Below, one piece after another: positions 7,537-13,806 of a DNA stretch of 16,131 nucleotides; position 1 is the first letter of the stretch; every line of letters starts with the position of its first letter. The DNA lies in the NCBI GenBank assembly GCA_964396385.1, contig CAYNFH010000159.1:1-16131 (forward strand), in the 5' to 3' direction. The position numbers were made by a program, and so were the translations under genes. Below the pieces are notes generated by a model, which was not told the DNA's origin, did no database searches, and saw only the letters and a program-made list of their open reading frames with translations. Origin of the DNA: CAYNFH01 sp964396385 (lineage in GTDB: Bacteria > Armatimonadota > Chthonomonadetes > Chthonomonadales > CAJBBX01).

Positions 7537-7788
7537 ATGAGCGAGAAGATCAGCAGGCGCAAGGATGTGTCGCCCAAAGAAGGCAAGCGGGAGTACGGTG
7601 ACGTGAAGTTCGCCGACCCTACAAACAAGAAGTACCCCATCGATACGGCGGAGCATATCCGCGCGGCGTGGAGCTACATCAACCACAAGGACAACGCGGC
7701 CAAGTACGACAAGGGTGAGGTCTCTCAGATCAAGCGGCGCATCAAGAGCGCGGCCAAGAGCAAGGGCGTGGAGATCAGCTCCGAGTAA
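7537..7788 (+). CDS. DUF6582-like small hydrophilic protein
   Basis: An 83-aa, Lys-rich soluble protein. The ATG at 7537 has GGGAGG (7526-7531) 5 nt upstream, so the longer frame starting at 7456 is not used. The pattern KYPIDTAEHIRAAWSYIN near residues 32-49, then KGEVSQIKRRIKSAAK, resembles the DUF6582 family, whose members often occur as short stand-alone proteins or in phage-related contexts. I recall the family by pattern only; no biochemical role can be given. It lies 100 nt after the permease gene on the same strand and is convergent with the next gene, with a possible shared terminator hairpin between them. Confidence 0.75.
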   Translation: MSEKISRRKDVSPKEGKREYGDVKFADPTNKKYPIDTAEHIRAAWSYINHKDNAAKYDKGEVSQIKRRIKSAAKSKGVEISSE

Positions 7789-7808
7789 GAAGGACACTGC
7801 GCCGGCAA

Positions 7809-7854
7809 CAGTTGCGGACGCCCGCATCCGTTCTGGCTCAAGCGGCCGCAACTG
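7809..7854. terminator. Hairpin between convergent genes, possible bidirectional terminator
   Basis: CAGTTGCGG (7809-7817) and CCGCAACTG (7846-7854) are a perfect 9-bp inverted repeat with a 28-nt loop; with a bulge the stem extends to include the GGC/GCC next to it. It lies between the ends of the + strand DUF6582-like gene and the minus-strand small membrane protein gene. There is no T-run on either side, so termination is inferred only from position. Confidence 0.4.
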
Positions 7855-7894
7855 CCGAGAATACCAAAGCGCGGGGAGTATCACCCAGAGCCGA

Positions 7895-8167
7895 TCAGAC
7901 AGTGATCTCCGCCGCCGGGTGACGGATTGGCTCCGTCCGTTGGCCCTGCCAGCCGGTGCCCTCCGGCTCGGATGCGCTCCGACGGAACACTTCCATGGCC
8001 AGCGGGATGGTACTCAGCGCGCCCAGCGCCAGAAGAGTCCAGCCAACGACCTTGCGCCTCTCCGGCGGCAGTTTCTCCGCTAGCAGCATGCCGATTCCGG
8101 CTCCCGCCGCGCCGCGCGTCCCTGCAATCAGGCCGAGCAGCGGGAGTGGTACTCTCGCCTCTTTCAT
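7895..8167 (-). CDS. Small two-helix membrane protein, unknown function
   Basis: Product 90 aa. The start at 8167 is set by a strong GGAGGTGAA site at 8171-8179 (minus strand), so the longer frame reaching 8371 is rejected. Two hydrophobic segments are seen, about residues 8-29 (LPLLGLIAGTRGAAGAGIGM) and 40-60 (VGWTLLALGALSTIPLAMEV), joined by a charged turn KLPPERRK, followed by a hydrophilic tail. I recognise no family with confidence. It is divergent from the TfoX-domain gene, with about 120 nt between them, and convergent with the DUF6582-like gene. It is unlikely to form an operon with either. Confidence 0.65.
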   Translation of the reverse strand: MKEARVPLPLLGLIAGTRGAAGAGIGMLLAEKLPPERRKVVGWTLLALGALSTIPLAMEVFRRSASEPEGTGWQGQRTEPIRHPAAEITV

Positions 8168-8235
8168 CTCTTCACCTCCATCCAGTGATCCAACACCCAA
8201 AAGACGACCCCCATTCCCTCCCGGTTCATGCTCGG

Positions 8236-8265
8236 GAGACAGGAGGCGGGTCACGTCCATAGAAT
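8236..8265 (+). promoter_or_regulatory. Possible promoter of the TfoX-domain gene
   Basis: GAGACA (8236-8241) and TAGAAT (8260-8265) are 18 nt apart; the -10 matches 5 of 6 of the sigma-70 consensus, the -35 4 of 6. The ribosome-binding site AAGGAGG (8279-8285) and the start at 8292 lie at a fitting distance. Pattern match only. Confidence 0.35.
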
Positions 8266-8291
8266 CAGGTGGAAGACTAAGGAGGAGCCAC

Positions 8292-8657
8292 ATGCGAATG
8301 GAGAAGTCCTCGCCCGAGATCGTCGAGCTCTTCGGCCGCGTTGCGCCTAATGCGCCGGACGTGGAGCACAAGACGATGTTCGGCTATCCGTCCTGCTTTA
8401 CCGGCGGCAACCTGTTCACCGGCCTGCACGGAAACAGCATGATCCTGCGCCTCAATGACTCGGACCGGCGCCAGTTCCTGGAGGCCTATGGCGCGCAGCT
8501 ATTTGAGCCGATGCCCGGCCGCCCGATGAAAGAGTACGTCGTGGTCCCGGACTCCCTATGCGCGAACGAGCCCCTCCTCAGCACGTGGATCCAGAAGTCC
8601 CTATCCCACGCCCGCGCCATGCCCCTCAAGCAACCCAAGAAGAAGAGCAAGAAGTGA
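8292..8657 (+). CDS. TfoX N-terminal-domain protein
   Basis: A 121-aa soluble protein. The ATG at 8292 follows AAGGAGG (8279-8285) by 6 nt; the frame is open further upstream to 7956 but overlaps the divergent gene there. Residues 5-110 match the TfoX_N pattern: a leading helix with SSPEIVELFGRVAP, then KTMFGYPSCFTGGNLFTGLHGNS, LRLNDSDRRQFLEAYGAQLFEPMPGRPMKEYVVVP, and a last helix with W. A Lys-rich tail ends the protein. TfoX in Haemophilus regulates competence, but stand-alone TfoX_N proteins like this one are widespread and mostly uncharacterised, so competence is not implied. It is preceded by a divergent gene and appears to be a single-gene transcript. Confidence 0.85.
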   Translation: MRMEKSSPEIVELFGRVAPNAPDVEHKTMFGYPSCFTGGNLFTGLHGNSMILRLNDSDRRQFLEAYGAQLFEPMPGRPMKEYVVVPDSLCANEPLLSTWIQKSLSHARAMPLKQPKKKSKK

Positions 8658-8717
8658 TCGCAGCCTCATCCTGCCGCGGTAAGGTAGCACCGTCTCCCTG
8701 AGCTATGGAGACACGCG

Positions 8718-8783
8718 TCATTCGCTCTCCTCCCGCTGAGCTGCTTCTCGGATATCCACGAGCAGCACCTCATCGCGGCGCAT
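8718..8783 (-). pseudogene. Truncated HEPN (DUF86/HepT-like) toxin, first 21 codons only
   Basis: On the minus strand an ATG at 8783 overlaps the end of the MNT gene by 14 nt and opens a 21-codon frame beginning MRRDEVLLVDIREAAQ, ending in TGA at 8720-8718. This is how DUF86 HEPN toxins start (M.RD..YL.DI.EAA..I), and the position directly after the MNT antitoxin is exactly where the toxin gene belongs. Intact HEPN toxins are about 110-140 aa and carry an RxxxxH RNase motif; none follows in any frame up to the TfoX-domain gene. The toxin is therefore probably lost. The identification rests on a short match plus context. Confidence 0.6.
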
Positions 8784-9087
8784 AGACAGTCTCTAGAGAG
8801 GACAGGACAATCCTGCGGAAGAGCCAGTTGCTGCTGGACTCCAATCCATCACGGGTTACCATGTCTACATGACGACCCAAGATGCGCTCCAGCTCCTCGC
8901 GAATATCCTCTAGGTCCGGTATCTCCCAGTCAGCGTCTTCCTCAAAGTCCACAACGACATCGACGTCGCTGTCCGGCCGGAAGTCCTCCCGCAAGATGGA
9001 GCCGAAGACGGCCAGCTCTCTTATCTTCCATTTCCGGCAGAATGCCCTCACTGCCTCAGAGTCCAGGTTAATTCCGTGCTTGACCAT
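8770..9087 (-). CDS. MNT-type nucleotidyltransferase, antitoxin of a HEPN/MNT pair
   Basis: A 105-aa minimal nucleotidyltransferase. The motif FGSILREDFRPDSDVDVVVDF has the GS and DxD residues of the polymerase-beta-like fold, as in MntA antitoxins, which AMPylate a HEPN RNase toxin. The start at 9087 (MVKHG) is chosen because GGGAGG lies about 8 nt upstream on the minus strand; an in-frame ATG at 9108 overlaps the promoter. The C-terminus (NWLFRRIVLSSLETVYA) matches the family end. It is followed by an overlapping remnant of the HEPN gene, so this antitoxin now seems to be an orphan. A candidate promoter sits 20 nt upstream. Confidence 0.88.
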   Translation of the reverse strand: MVKHGINLDSEAVRAFCRKWKIRELAVFGSILREDFRPDSDVDVVVDFEEDADWEIPDLEDIREELERILGRHVDMVTRDGLESSSNWLFRRIVLSSLETVYAPR

Positions 9088-9108
9088 CGTCCATATCCTC
9101 CCGAGCAC

Positions 9109-9136
9109 ATTCTATCATGAACAGCCGAGAAGGCAA
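9109..9136 (-). promoter_or_regulatory. Candidate promoter of the MNT gene
   Basis: Read on the minus strand: TTGCCT (9136-9131), 16 nt spacer, TAGAAT (9114-9109). The -10 matches 5 of 6 of the sigma-70 consensus and the -35 4 of 6. Transcription would start just before the GGGAGG ribosome-binding site of the MNT gene, leaving a short leader. Confidence 0.5.
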
Positions 9137-9170
9137 ATCGAGGAGCTTTCTACGTCGTTTGGAGTACTAG

Positions 9171-9285
9171 CGAGCTGCTCGCGGACATCGTAAACTCGCA
9201 CCGGCTCGATATGGGAGATGCTTAGGTCTGCGGCTTAGCCCGCGGACCGCGCCGGAGCGAGTACCGGCTAGTCGCGAGCAGCTCG
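9171..9285. repeat. 115-nt nested inverted repeat (three stacked stems)
   Basis: Outer arms 9171-9183 and 9273-9285 are a perfect 13-bp pair (CGAGCTGCTCGCG). Inside, 9194-9204 pairs with 9252-9262 (11 bp with one A-A mismatch), and inside that 9225-9233 pairs with 9240-9248 (9 bp including one G-T) around a 6-nt loop. The three stems nest in order, so one strand can fold into a single long hairpin. No protein explains it; a 60-codon minus-strand frame runs partly through it. It lies just upstream of the orphan MNT gene. A non-coding RNA or a small mobile-repeat remnant are both possible. Confidence 0.7.
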
Positions 9286-9360
9286 TGCGCTCTATCGATG
9301 AGCAGTCCGAGCAGCGTGTCCTCCGACGAGCCCGCTGTATGGCGCTGCTCCTCTTCCACC

Positions 9361-9388
9361 ACAATGTGAGTGCATGCCCTCACATTGT
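9361..9388. terminator. Perfect 10-bp hairpin downstream of the DUF6785-like gene
   Basis: ACAATGTGAG (9361-9370) and CTCACATTGT (9379-9388) are exact reverse complements around an 8-nt loop that contains the palindrome GCATGC. It lies about 80 nt beyond the end of the minus-strand membrane protein gene, so it could end that transcript. Its symmetry would also suit a protein-binding operator. No T-run is present, so the role is open. Confidence 0.4.
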
Positions 9389-9465
9389 CACTACTTGCTC
9401 CCATCGCTGGCGTGGATCCGGAAGAGGGCGGCGCGATCCCTTTACGTGCCCGCCATTTGGCGCAA

Positions 9466-11373
9466 TTACGGCCACGGGAAGGTGGGGGACGGCGCGTTGG
9501 TGAGCATCGCGATGAACGTCCACGCCATGGCCGTTACAAACTCCCCCAACACCATGCCCAGGAAGAAGGGCCGCACGCGGGTGTACGCCCGCATGCCCCC
9601 ATAGCGCGATATCGAAGCCTTGCAGATCCACGCCACCAGGATGGGAAACCAGAAGACCTGCGATGTCCAGGTGGCGCTCAGCGCGTAGCCCAGCGGGTGC
9701 AGGGGCCACCAGAAGAAACGGGTGCGCATCCAGCCAAGGAACGCCGTCCAGCCCAGAAAGCTCCAGGTCGCCGGCACCCACCGGCGCAGCGCCGGAGCGT
9801 TCTCCCGAAAGAACTGGATGTCGTTGCCAGTGTACGGGTACGTGTACATGTTGATGGCTCCCCGGTGGTACGGCAGCCAGAGCTGCAGCCCCCCCGCCAT
9901 CAACATGGACGCCAGCACCGCCACCACGAACACCGCGAGCAGCCTCCGCCGGACGAGCCCCACCCCATCAGCGACCTTCTGTCCGTCCAGGAAGCCGGTG
10001 AGCAGCAGCCCGCGCAGGTCCCGCGTGAACATCGCGTCCATGAAACTGAGTGCCGTGAGGTTGCCGGCGCCCAGGAGATTCCGATCCACCGCGCCGGTCA
10101 CCAGGTCCACGGGCGTAAAGCAGCCCTCTGTCATCAGCATCCCGCCCTCGCAGGTGCTGCGCGCCATGATCAGCGCCTGCACGAAGAGGAACACACCGAA
10201 CTCAATGAGAGCCAGCCAGAGCGCCATGCCGGCCGCCACGGCCCACGCCAGGATCAGCACGAACGCCCCCGCCAGGCCCCAAACCGCCGCGCGGTAGGAC
10301 ATCAGCTCTCCGGCCGAGTAGGCAGAGGATTCCCGCTGCGAGATAGCGGCTCGCCCAACCCGCTTCAGATGCGGCCAGGCCACAACCGCCAGGTAGCCGG
10401 CCAGCGCCAGCCAGGCGCCGGTCGCCTGCCCCGCCACCTGCATCGCTCCGCCGTGCCCGCTCATGGACGGCTCCGCGCCGAACGTCACAAACCCCACCTG
10501 CTCGCCGATGCCTAGCAGGTAGAAGAACCAGAGGCTAAAGAGCAGCTCCGTCGGCAGCAGGAAGAAGAACCCCACCGCAGCCGGGGAGAAGTAGAGCGTG
10601 AAATAGTCGAGCTGGCTCCACGGCCGCACCGCGAACAGAACCTTCAGGTCCAAGTCCGTGGTGAAGCCGGGGACGTTGGGAAACAGGTTGTGGAGGCCGT
10701 TGAGCGTGAAGAGCGCCGCCGGAAAGGCGAAACCCAGCCAGAAGAGCGGACCAAGCGTCCCGGCGCCGGTGTCGCGGATCAGCTCCACCGGAAGCTGGGC
10801 GAGTGGGAACGAGAGCTTCTCGTTGTCCGACCACTGCCGGCGCAGAATGGTCGCCATGCAGAGATAGGCCCAGAACACGGCGAGCACCAGCAAGGTCCAC
10901 GCCAGCAGCGGTCCGGTCCACGCGGCCCACGGCACTCCCTCCCCCGCGCGCAGCCCCTCGAAGAAGCGGACAACGAGCCACTGCTTGGCACCCTTTGCCG
11001 TGTCCCAGGGCACCATCCAGCCCTTGATGTGCGGAAAGAAGAGGCCCGCCCAGTTGTTGGTAGCGTCCGCGAAGTAGTTCTGGCCAACCAGGGTGGGGAG
11101 CAGCTTCTCCATCAGTCCGCGGGAGGAGATCATGGCCGCCACCAGCATCATCACGTGGATGACGGCAAGCTCCTGGCGCCCAAGAGCACGCCCAGGCCAG
11201 CGCGCCGCCCAACGGTTGATGAGGACCACCAGGAAGAGCAGCGCGAGCACGACCGGGGGAAGCTGGAGGAACCCGATCATGATCTGGCCGGTGACCAGCT
11301 CCGCCCAGGAGACGATGAAGACGACGGCCGCTGAGGCCGCCAGGCCGAGGATCAGGGAGCGCGGAGTTAGCAT
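9466..11373 (-). CDS. DUF6785/DUF6784-like large polytopic membrane protein
   Basis: About 635 aa with roughly a dozen hydrophobic segments, so an integral inner-membrane protein. It opens with LILGLAASAAVVFIVSWAE, then HVMMLVAAMISSRGLMEKLLP and FFPHIKGWMVPWD, a pattern I recall from DUF6785/DUF6784 proteins, which are distantly like OPT-type transporters. Later segments include LRRQWSDNEKLSFPLAQLP, FFLLPTELLFSLWFFYLLG and, near the C-terminus, FFWWPLHPLGYALSATW. The ATG at 11373 is preferred; a TTG four codons upstream is the alternative, and neither has a clear ribosome-binding site. Substrate and role are unknown; transport is inferred from topology. It stands alone, with a tRNA fragment just upstream. 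Confidence 0.75.
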   Translation of the reverse strand: MLTPRSLILGLAASAAVVFIVSWAELVTGQIMIGFLQLPPVVLALLFLVVLINRWAARWPGRALGRQELAVIHVMMLVAAMISSRGLMEKLLPTLVGQNYFADATNNWAGLFFPHIKGWMVPWDTAKGAKQWLVVRFFEGLRAGEGVPWAAWTGPLLAWTLLVLAVFWAYLCMATILRRQWSDNEKLSFPLAQLPVELIRDTGAGTLGPLFWLGFAFPAALFTLNGLHNLFPNVPGFTTDLDLKVLFAVRPWSQLDYFTLYFSPAAVGFFFLLPTELLFSLWFFYLLGIGEQVGFVTFGAEPSMSGHGGAMQVAGQATGAWLALAGYLAVVAWPHLKRVGRAAISQRESSAYSAGELMSYRAAVWGLAGAFVLILAWAVAAGMALWLALIEFGVFLFVQALIMARSTCEGGMLMTEGCFTPVDLVTGAVDRNLLGAGNLTALSFMDAMFTRDLRGLLLTGFLDGQKVADGVGLVRRRLLAVFVVAVLASMLMAGGLQLWLPYHRGAINMYTYPYTGNDIQFFRENAPALRRWVPATWSFLGWTAFLGWMRTRFFWWPLHPLGYALSATWTSQVFWFPILVAWICKASISRYGGMRAYTRVRPFFLGMVLGEFVTAMAWTFIAMLTNAPSPTFPWP

Positions 11374-11491
11374 AGGAGTCCGCAAGGTTGCAGAGCCGGA
11401 ACTCAGGCTAACAGGAACCGGCGGCGGCTGTCAAGCGGACCGCTTCGGCGATGACCGGGAAATGGGAGTTGCGGAACAGTGGGGGAGGAGA

Positions 11492-11538
11492 TGGATCCGG
11501 GAGGATTCGAACCTCCGACCAAGTGATTAAGAGACAAA
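11492..11538 (-). tRNA. tRNA-Lys(CUU)-like 3' half, probable attachment-site remnant
   Basis: Read on the minus strand, a perfect T arm GGAGG-TTCGAAT-CCTCC (11516-11500) is followed by an acceptor strand CGGATCC (11499-11493) and discriminator A (11492). Upstream are a 5-nt variable loop TGGTC and the loop CTCTTAA, which fits a CUU anticodon for lysine. The 5' side is bad: the anticodon stem TTTGT/TCACT pairs only at two positions, the D arm is poor, and the expected 5' acceptor strand is missing. GGATTCG at 11552-11546 could pair with the acceptor, but would leave too little room for D and anticodon arms. A 3' fragment kept from anticodon loop to acceptor is typical of an integration site. 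Confidence 0.6.
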
Positions 11539-11858
11539 GGTCTACCGAATCCGAGCTCTCAATCTCATTTTACCCCAAAATCTGTCTACTTGCGTTCTCT
11601 GTCCAGATGAGTAGTTGGGGCCGATGTTGTCGGGTGATTTCTCGCTTTCCGTCGCCGCGTAGCCGGCACACTTCTTGGCCCTTCTGAACCGCAGTATACC
11701 CCCCACGGTGATGCACGCGGAGCCGTTCCCCGGCCGCTTACCCCGAGCAGTGCCCCAAGTTACCTTGCTCGAAGACAGGGGGCGAAATCACGCTCAAAGT
11801 GCTGTAGTTACACTCCTGAGTTTATGCTGGCTGGTGTGTACTCCATCCCAATCAGCAG
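11539..11858. other. No gene recognised (about 320 nt)
   Basis: Open frames in this stretch have no ribosome-binding sites and no recognisable protein; one that runs in from 11451 is only the tRNA fragment read as protein. I see no clear promoter or strong hairpin. By position, upstream of the mobilization-type cassette, an origin of transfer or regulatory region is possible, but nothing in the sequence shows it. Confidence 0.4.
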
Positions 11859-12263
11859 GTGGTCGCGAAAGGGAAACGCCGGCCACGCTTCCTTCGTAGT
11901 CTTATGGCGAATTGCTTGTTCGCAAAGGTGTGGAAGGTGGGGTGGAAGGCTCTGGGGCAAGTATTTCTCTCGCAACTCCGCCGCGCCAGTTGGCCCGGCC
12001 GGTGCCTGCTTGTCCTCTTGTGGGCGGTTTCGCTGTGGCTGCTCGTGGCAGTGATCCGCTCGCAGATCGTCCCGGCCGTGCGCATGGCCTACATGCTGGT
12101 TCTGGGCTGGGTCAAGTTGTATCTGGTACTGACCGTGTTCGCGCTGCTCTTTGTGCCCTCGTGGGGCAAGCGGCTGGTCAAAATCGGCGTCAAGGTTGGC
12201 GAGCACGTGCTGGACAGCGTTCTGGCGCTGCTCGGTCACATCGAGCACAAGGAGAAGGAATGA
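11859..12263 (+). CDS. Small two-helix membrane protein of the mobilization-type cassette
   Basis: Up to 134 aa, basic at the N-terminus, with two hydrophobic segments at about 46-66 (WPGRCLLVLLWAVSLWLLVA) and 76-99 (RMAYMLVLGWVKLYLVLTVF), and a short charged tail. No family is recognised. GTG at 11859 gives the longest form; ATG at 11904 (119 aa) is an equal candidate, and neither has a good ribosome-binding site. The stop lies 67 nt before the coupling-ATPase gene on the same strand, so co-transcription is likely. A partner or anchor protein for the ATPase at the membrane is inferred from position only. Confidence 0.6.
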   Translation: MVAKGKRRPRFLRSLMANCLFAKVWKVGWKALGQVFLSQLRRASWPGRCLLVLLWAVSLWLLVAVIRSQIVPAVRMAYMLVLGWVKLYLVLTVFALLFVPSWGKRLVKIGVKVGEHVLDSVLALLGHIEHKEKE

Positions 12264-12330
12264 CCGCGATGGGCAGAAGATGCGCGCCGCATGGATTCCC
12301 CCCGGGTGGCGCTGCCTGGAGGAATCCGCG

Positions 12331-13806
12331 ATGAACGTAGGCGCGGACTATGCCTTGGCCGTGGTGCTCCTGCTTTTGCTGATTGCCGGGCTTGCCCGCA
12401 TTCTGGAGTGGCTCGGCCTGCTCCGAGAGCCGGTTGCTCCCGGGTCGCTGCTGCTTGGCGAGCGCCTGCCGGAAACGCCAGGAGAATCTATTGGTGCGCC
12501 ACGGGTCTATCTCTCGCCCGAGGACCGGCGTCGCCACGTCTACCTTCTGGGCGCTACGGGGTGCGGGAAGACCACGCTGCTCCTGCGTCTTCTGGATACG
12601 GACATCGCAAGCGGCAGGACCTGCGTCGTGGTGGACCTGCGCGGCGACCTCGTGGACCACGTGCTTGCCCGTCTCGCTGCCGTCGGCTGGTCAGGCGACC
12701 TCCTGCTTATGGACCTGCGCGAGCGAGGTTGTGCGGTGCCGTTCAACCCGCTTGCCGGCGAGGGGGACCCGTTCCACAACGCCGTCCATTTGCTCTCCCT
12801 CGTCCGGAAGCAGGCGGAAAGCTGGGGCGTTCAGTTGGACGAGACGCTCAGGAACGCTTTAGTCGCGCTTTCCGCGTCCGGCTGGTCCCTGCTGGAGTTG
12901 GAGCCACTCCTTGCCGACTCCGCCTTCCGCGCTCAGGTGCTGGGCAGGGTGAGCGACTCATACGTGCGCCGCTTCTTCAGGCGCTATGACGAGCTACCCG
13001 CCGCGCAGCAGCTTGCCTGGCGGCTGCCGGTGCTCAATAAAGCCGCGCCCCTCCTTGCCGTGCCCCAGCTTCGCCACACCTTCGGCCAGCGCGAATGCGT
13101 TCCCTTCCGGCAGCTCCTTGATGAACGGCCGGGTTCGGTAGTCCTGTTTGCCCTCGACGTAGCCCGCCTGCACGACTGTGCCTATCTTGCCGGCGGGATC
13201 CTGGTCTCGGCATTGCAAAACGCGATCATGGCCCGGGCGAACCGGCCGGAAGCTTCCCGCGTACCGGTGAGCCTCTACGTAGACGAGTTCGAGACCATGG
13301 CAACAGAGCAGTTCGAGCAGTTGATCGCCGAGGGACGCCGCATGGGGCTGTCGCTTACCTTAAGTCACCAGAATCTCTCCCAGGTCCCGGCGCGGTTGCG
13401 GGAGTGTCTGAGAAACAACGTCCATACCCACTTCTACTTCCAGTCCGGGGCAACCGATGCTTCCCAGCTGGCACGCGAACTCGCGTCTGAGCGGCCGGTC
13501 GCCTCCCTCCGCTCGTCCCTGATGAGCCAGAAGATGGGAGAAGCCTACCTGGTCCGGCGCGGCCAAGCGAGCGTGCCGGTCCGCCTCTCCTACCAGCGGC
13601 CCCCGGAGGACAACCCTGCTGCGATCAAGGCGCTCCGCGCGGCGGCGCTCTCCCGCTTCGCCCGGCCGGTCGCCCAAATCGAGGAGGAGCTTCGGGAGCG
13701 GGAGGAGACGCGGGACGCCGCTCCTGAGCCCTTCCGCCGGACGGTCGCTCCAGTATTCGAGATTCGCCATGACAAGGTCAGTCCATTTACCCGCCGAAGC
13801 CGGTAG
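12331..13806 (+). CDS. TraG/VirD4-like conjugative coupling ATPase
   Basis: A 491-aa membrane-anchored ATPase of the VirD4/TraG/HerA-FtsK class, which pumps DNA across the membrane in conjugation or mobilization. The ATG at 12331 is chosen over the longer open frame from 12151 because GGAGGA (12318-12323) is 7 nt upstream. One hydrophobic segment (about 7-24) is followed by Walker A GATGCGKTT (74-82), DLRGDL (102-107, equivalent of the family's D-x-K-G-x-L motif), Walker B LYVDEF (315-320) and SHQNLSQ with Q347, as in TraG/TraD proteins. The C-terminal tail is Arg/Glu-rich. Its end overlaps the Replic_Relax gene by 38 nt. No type IV secretion genes lie in the window. A HerA-like ATPase of another system is the alternative. 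Confidence 0.85.
   Translation: MNVGADYALAVVLLLLLIAGLARILEWLGLLREPVAPGSLLLGERLPETPGESIGAPRVYLSPEDRRRHVYLLGATGCGKTTLLLRLLDTDIASGRTCVVVDLRGDLVDHVLARLAAVGWSGDLLLMDLRERGCAVPFNPLAGEGDPFHNAVHLLSLVRKQAESWGVQLDETLRNALVALSASGWSLLELEPLLADSAFRAQVLGRVSDSYVRRFFRRYDELPAAQQLAWRLPVLNKAAPLLAVPQLRHTFGQRECVPFRQLLDERPGSVVLFALDVARLHDCAYLAGGILVSALQNAIMARANRPEASRVPVSLYVDEFETMATEQFEQLIAEGRRMGLSLTLSHQNLSQVPARLRECLRNNVHTHFYFQSGATDASQLARELASERPVASLRSSLMSQKMGEAYLVRRGQASVPVRLSYQRPPEDNPAAIKALRAAALSRFARPVAQIEEELREREETRDAAPEPFRRTVAPVFEIRHDKVSPFTRRSR

Noticed and set aside
9120..9235. 39-codon minus-strand stretch reading IEPVRVYDVREQLASTPNDVES
   Set aside because: Protein-like, but with no start codon in frame after the preceding stop and no recognised family; left unannotated.
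9222..9404. 60-codon minus-strand frame (LLGLLIDRAHELLATSRYS...)
   Set aside because: The peptide looks partly protein-like, but there is no start signal, no recognised family, and its end overlaps the nested inverted repeat. A remnant gene remains possible.
9370..10515. 381-codon + strand frame opposite the DUF6785-like gene
   Set aside because: His/Arg/Pro-rich shadow of a membrane protein gene; the minus frame has consistent hydrophobic segments.
11451..11687. 78-codon + strand frame containing IRTSDQ-like and, in a neighbouring frame, REDSNLRPSD-like peptide
   Set aside because: This peptide is a known artefact of translating the T arm of a tRNA on the opposite strand; the frame has no ribosome-binding site.
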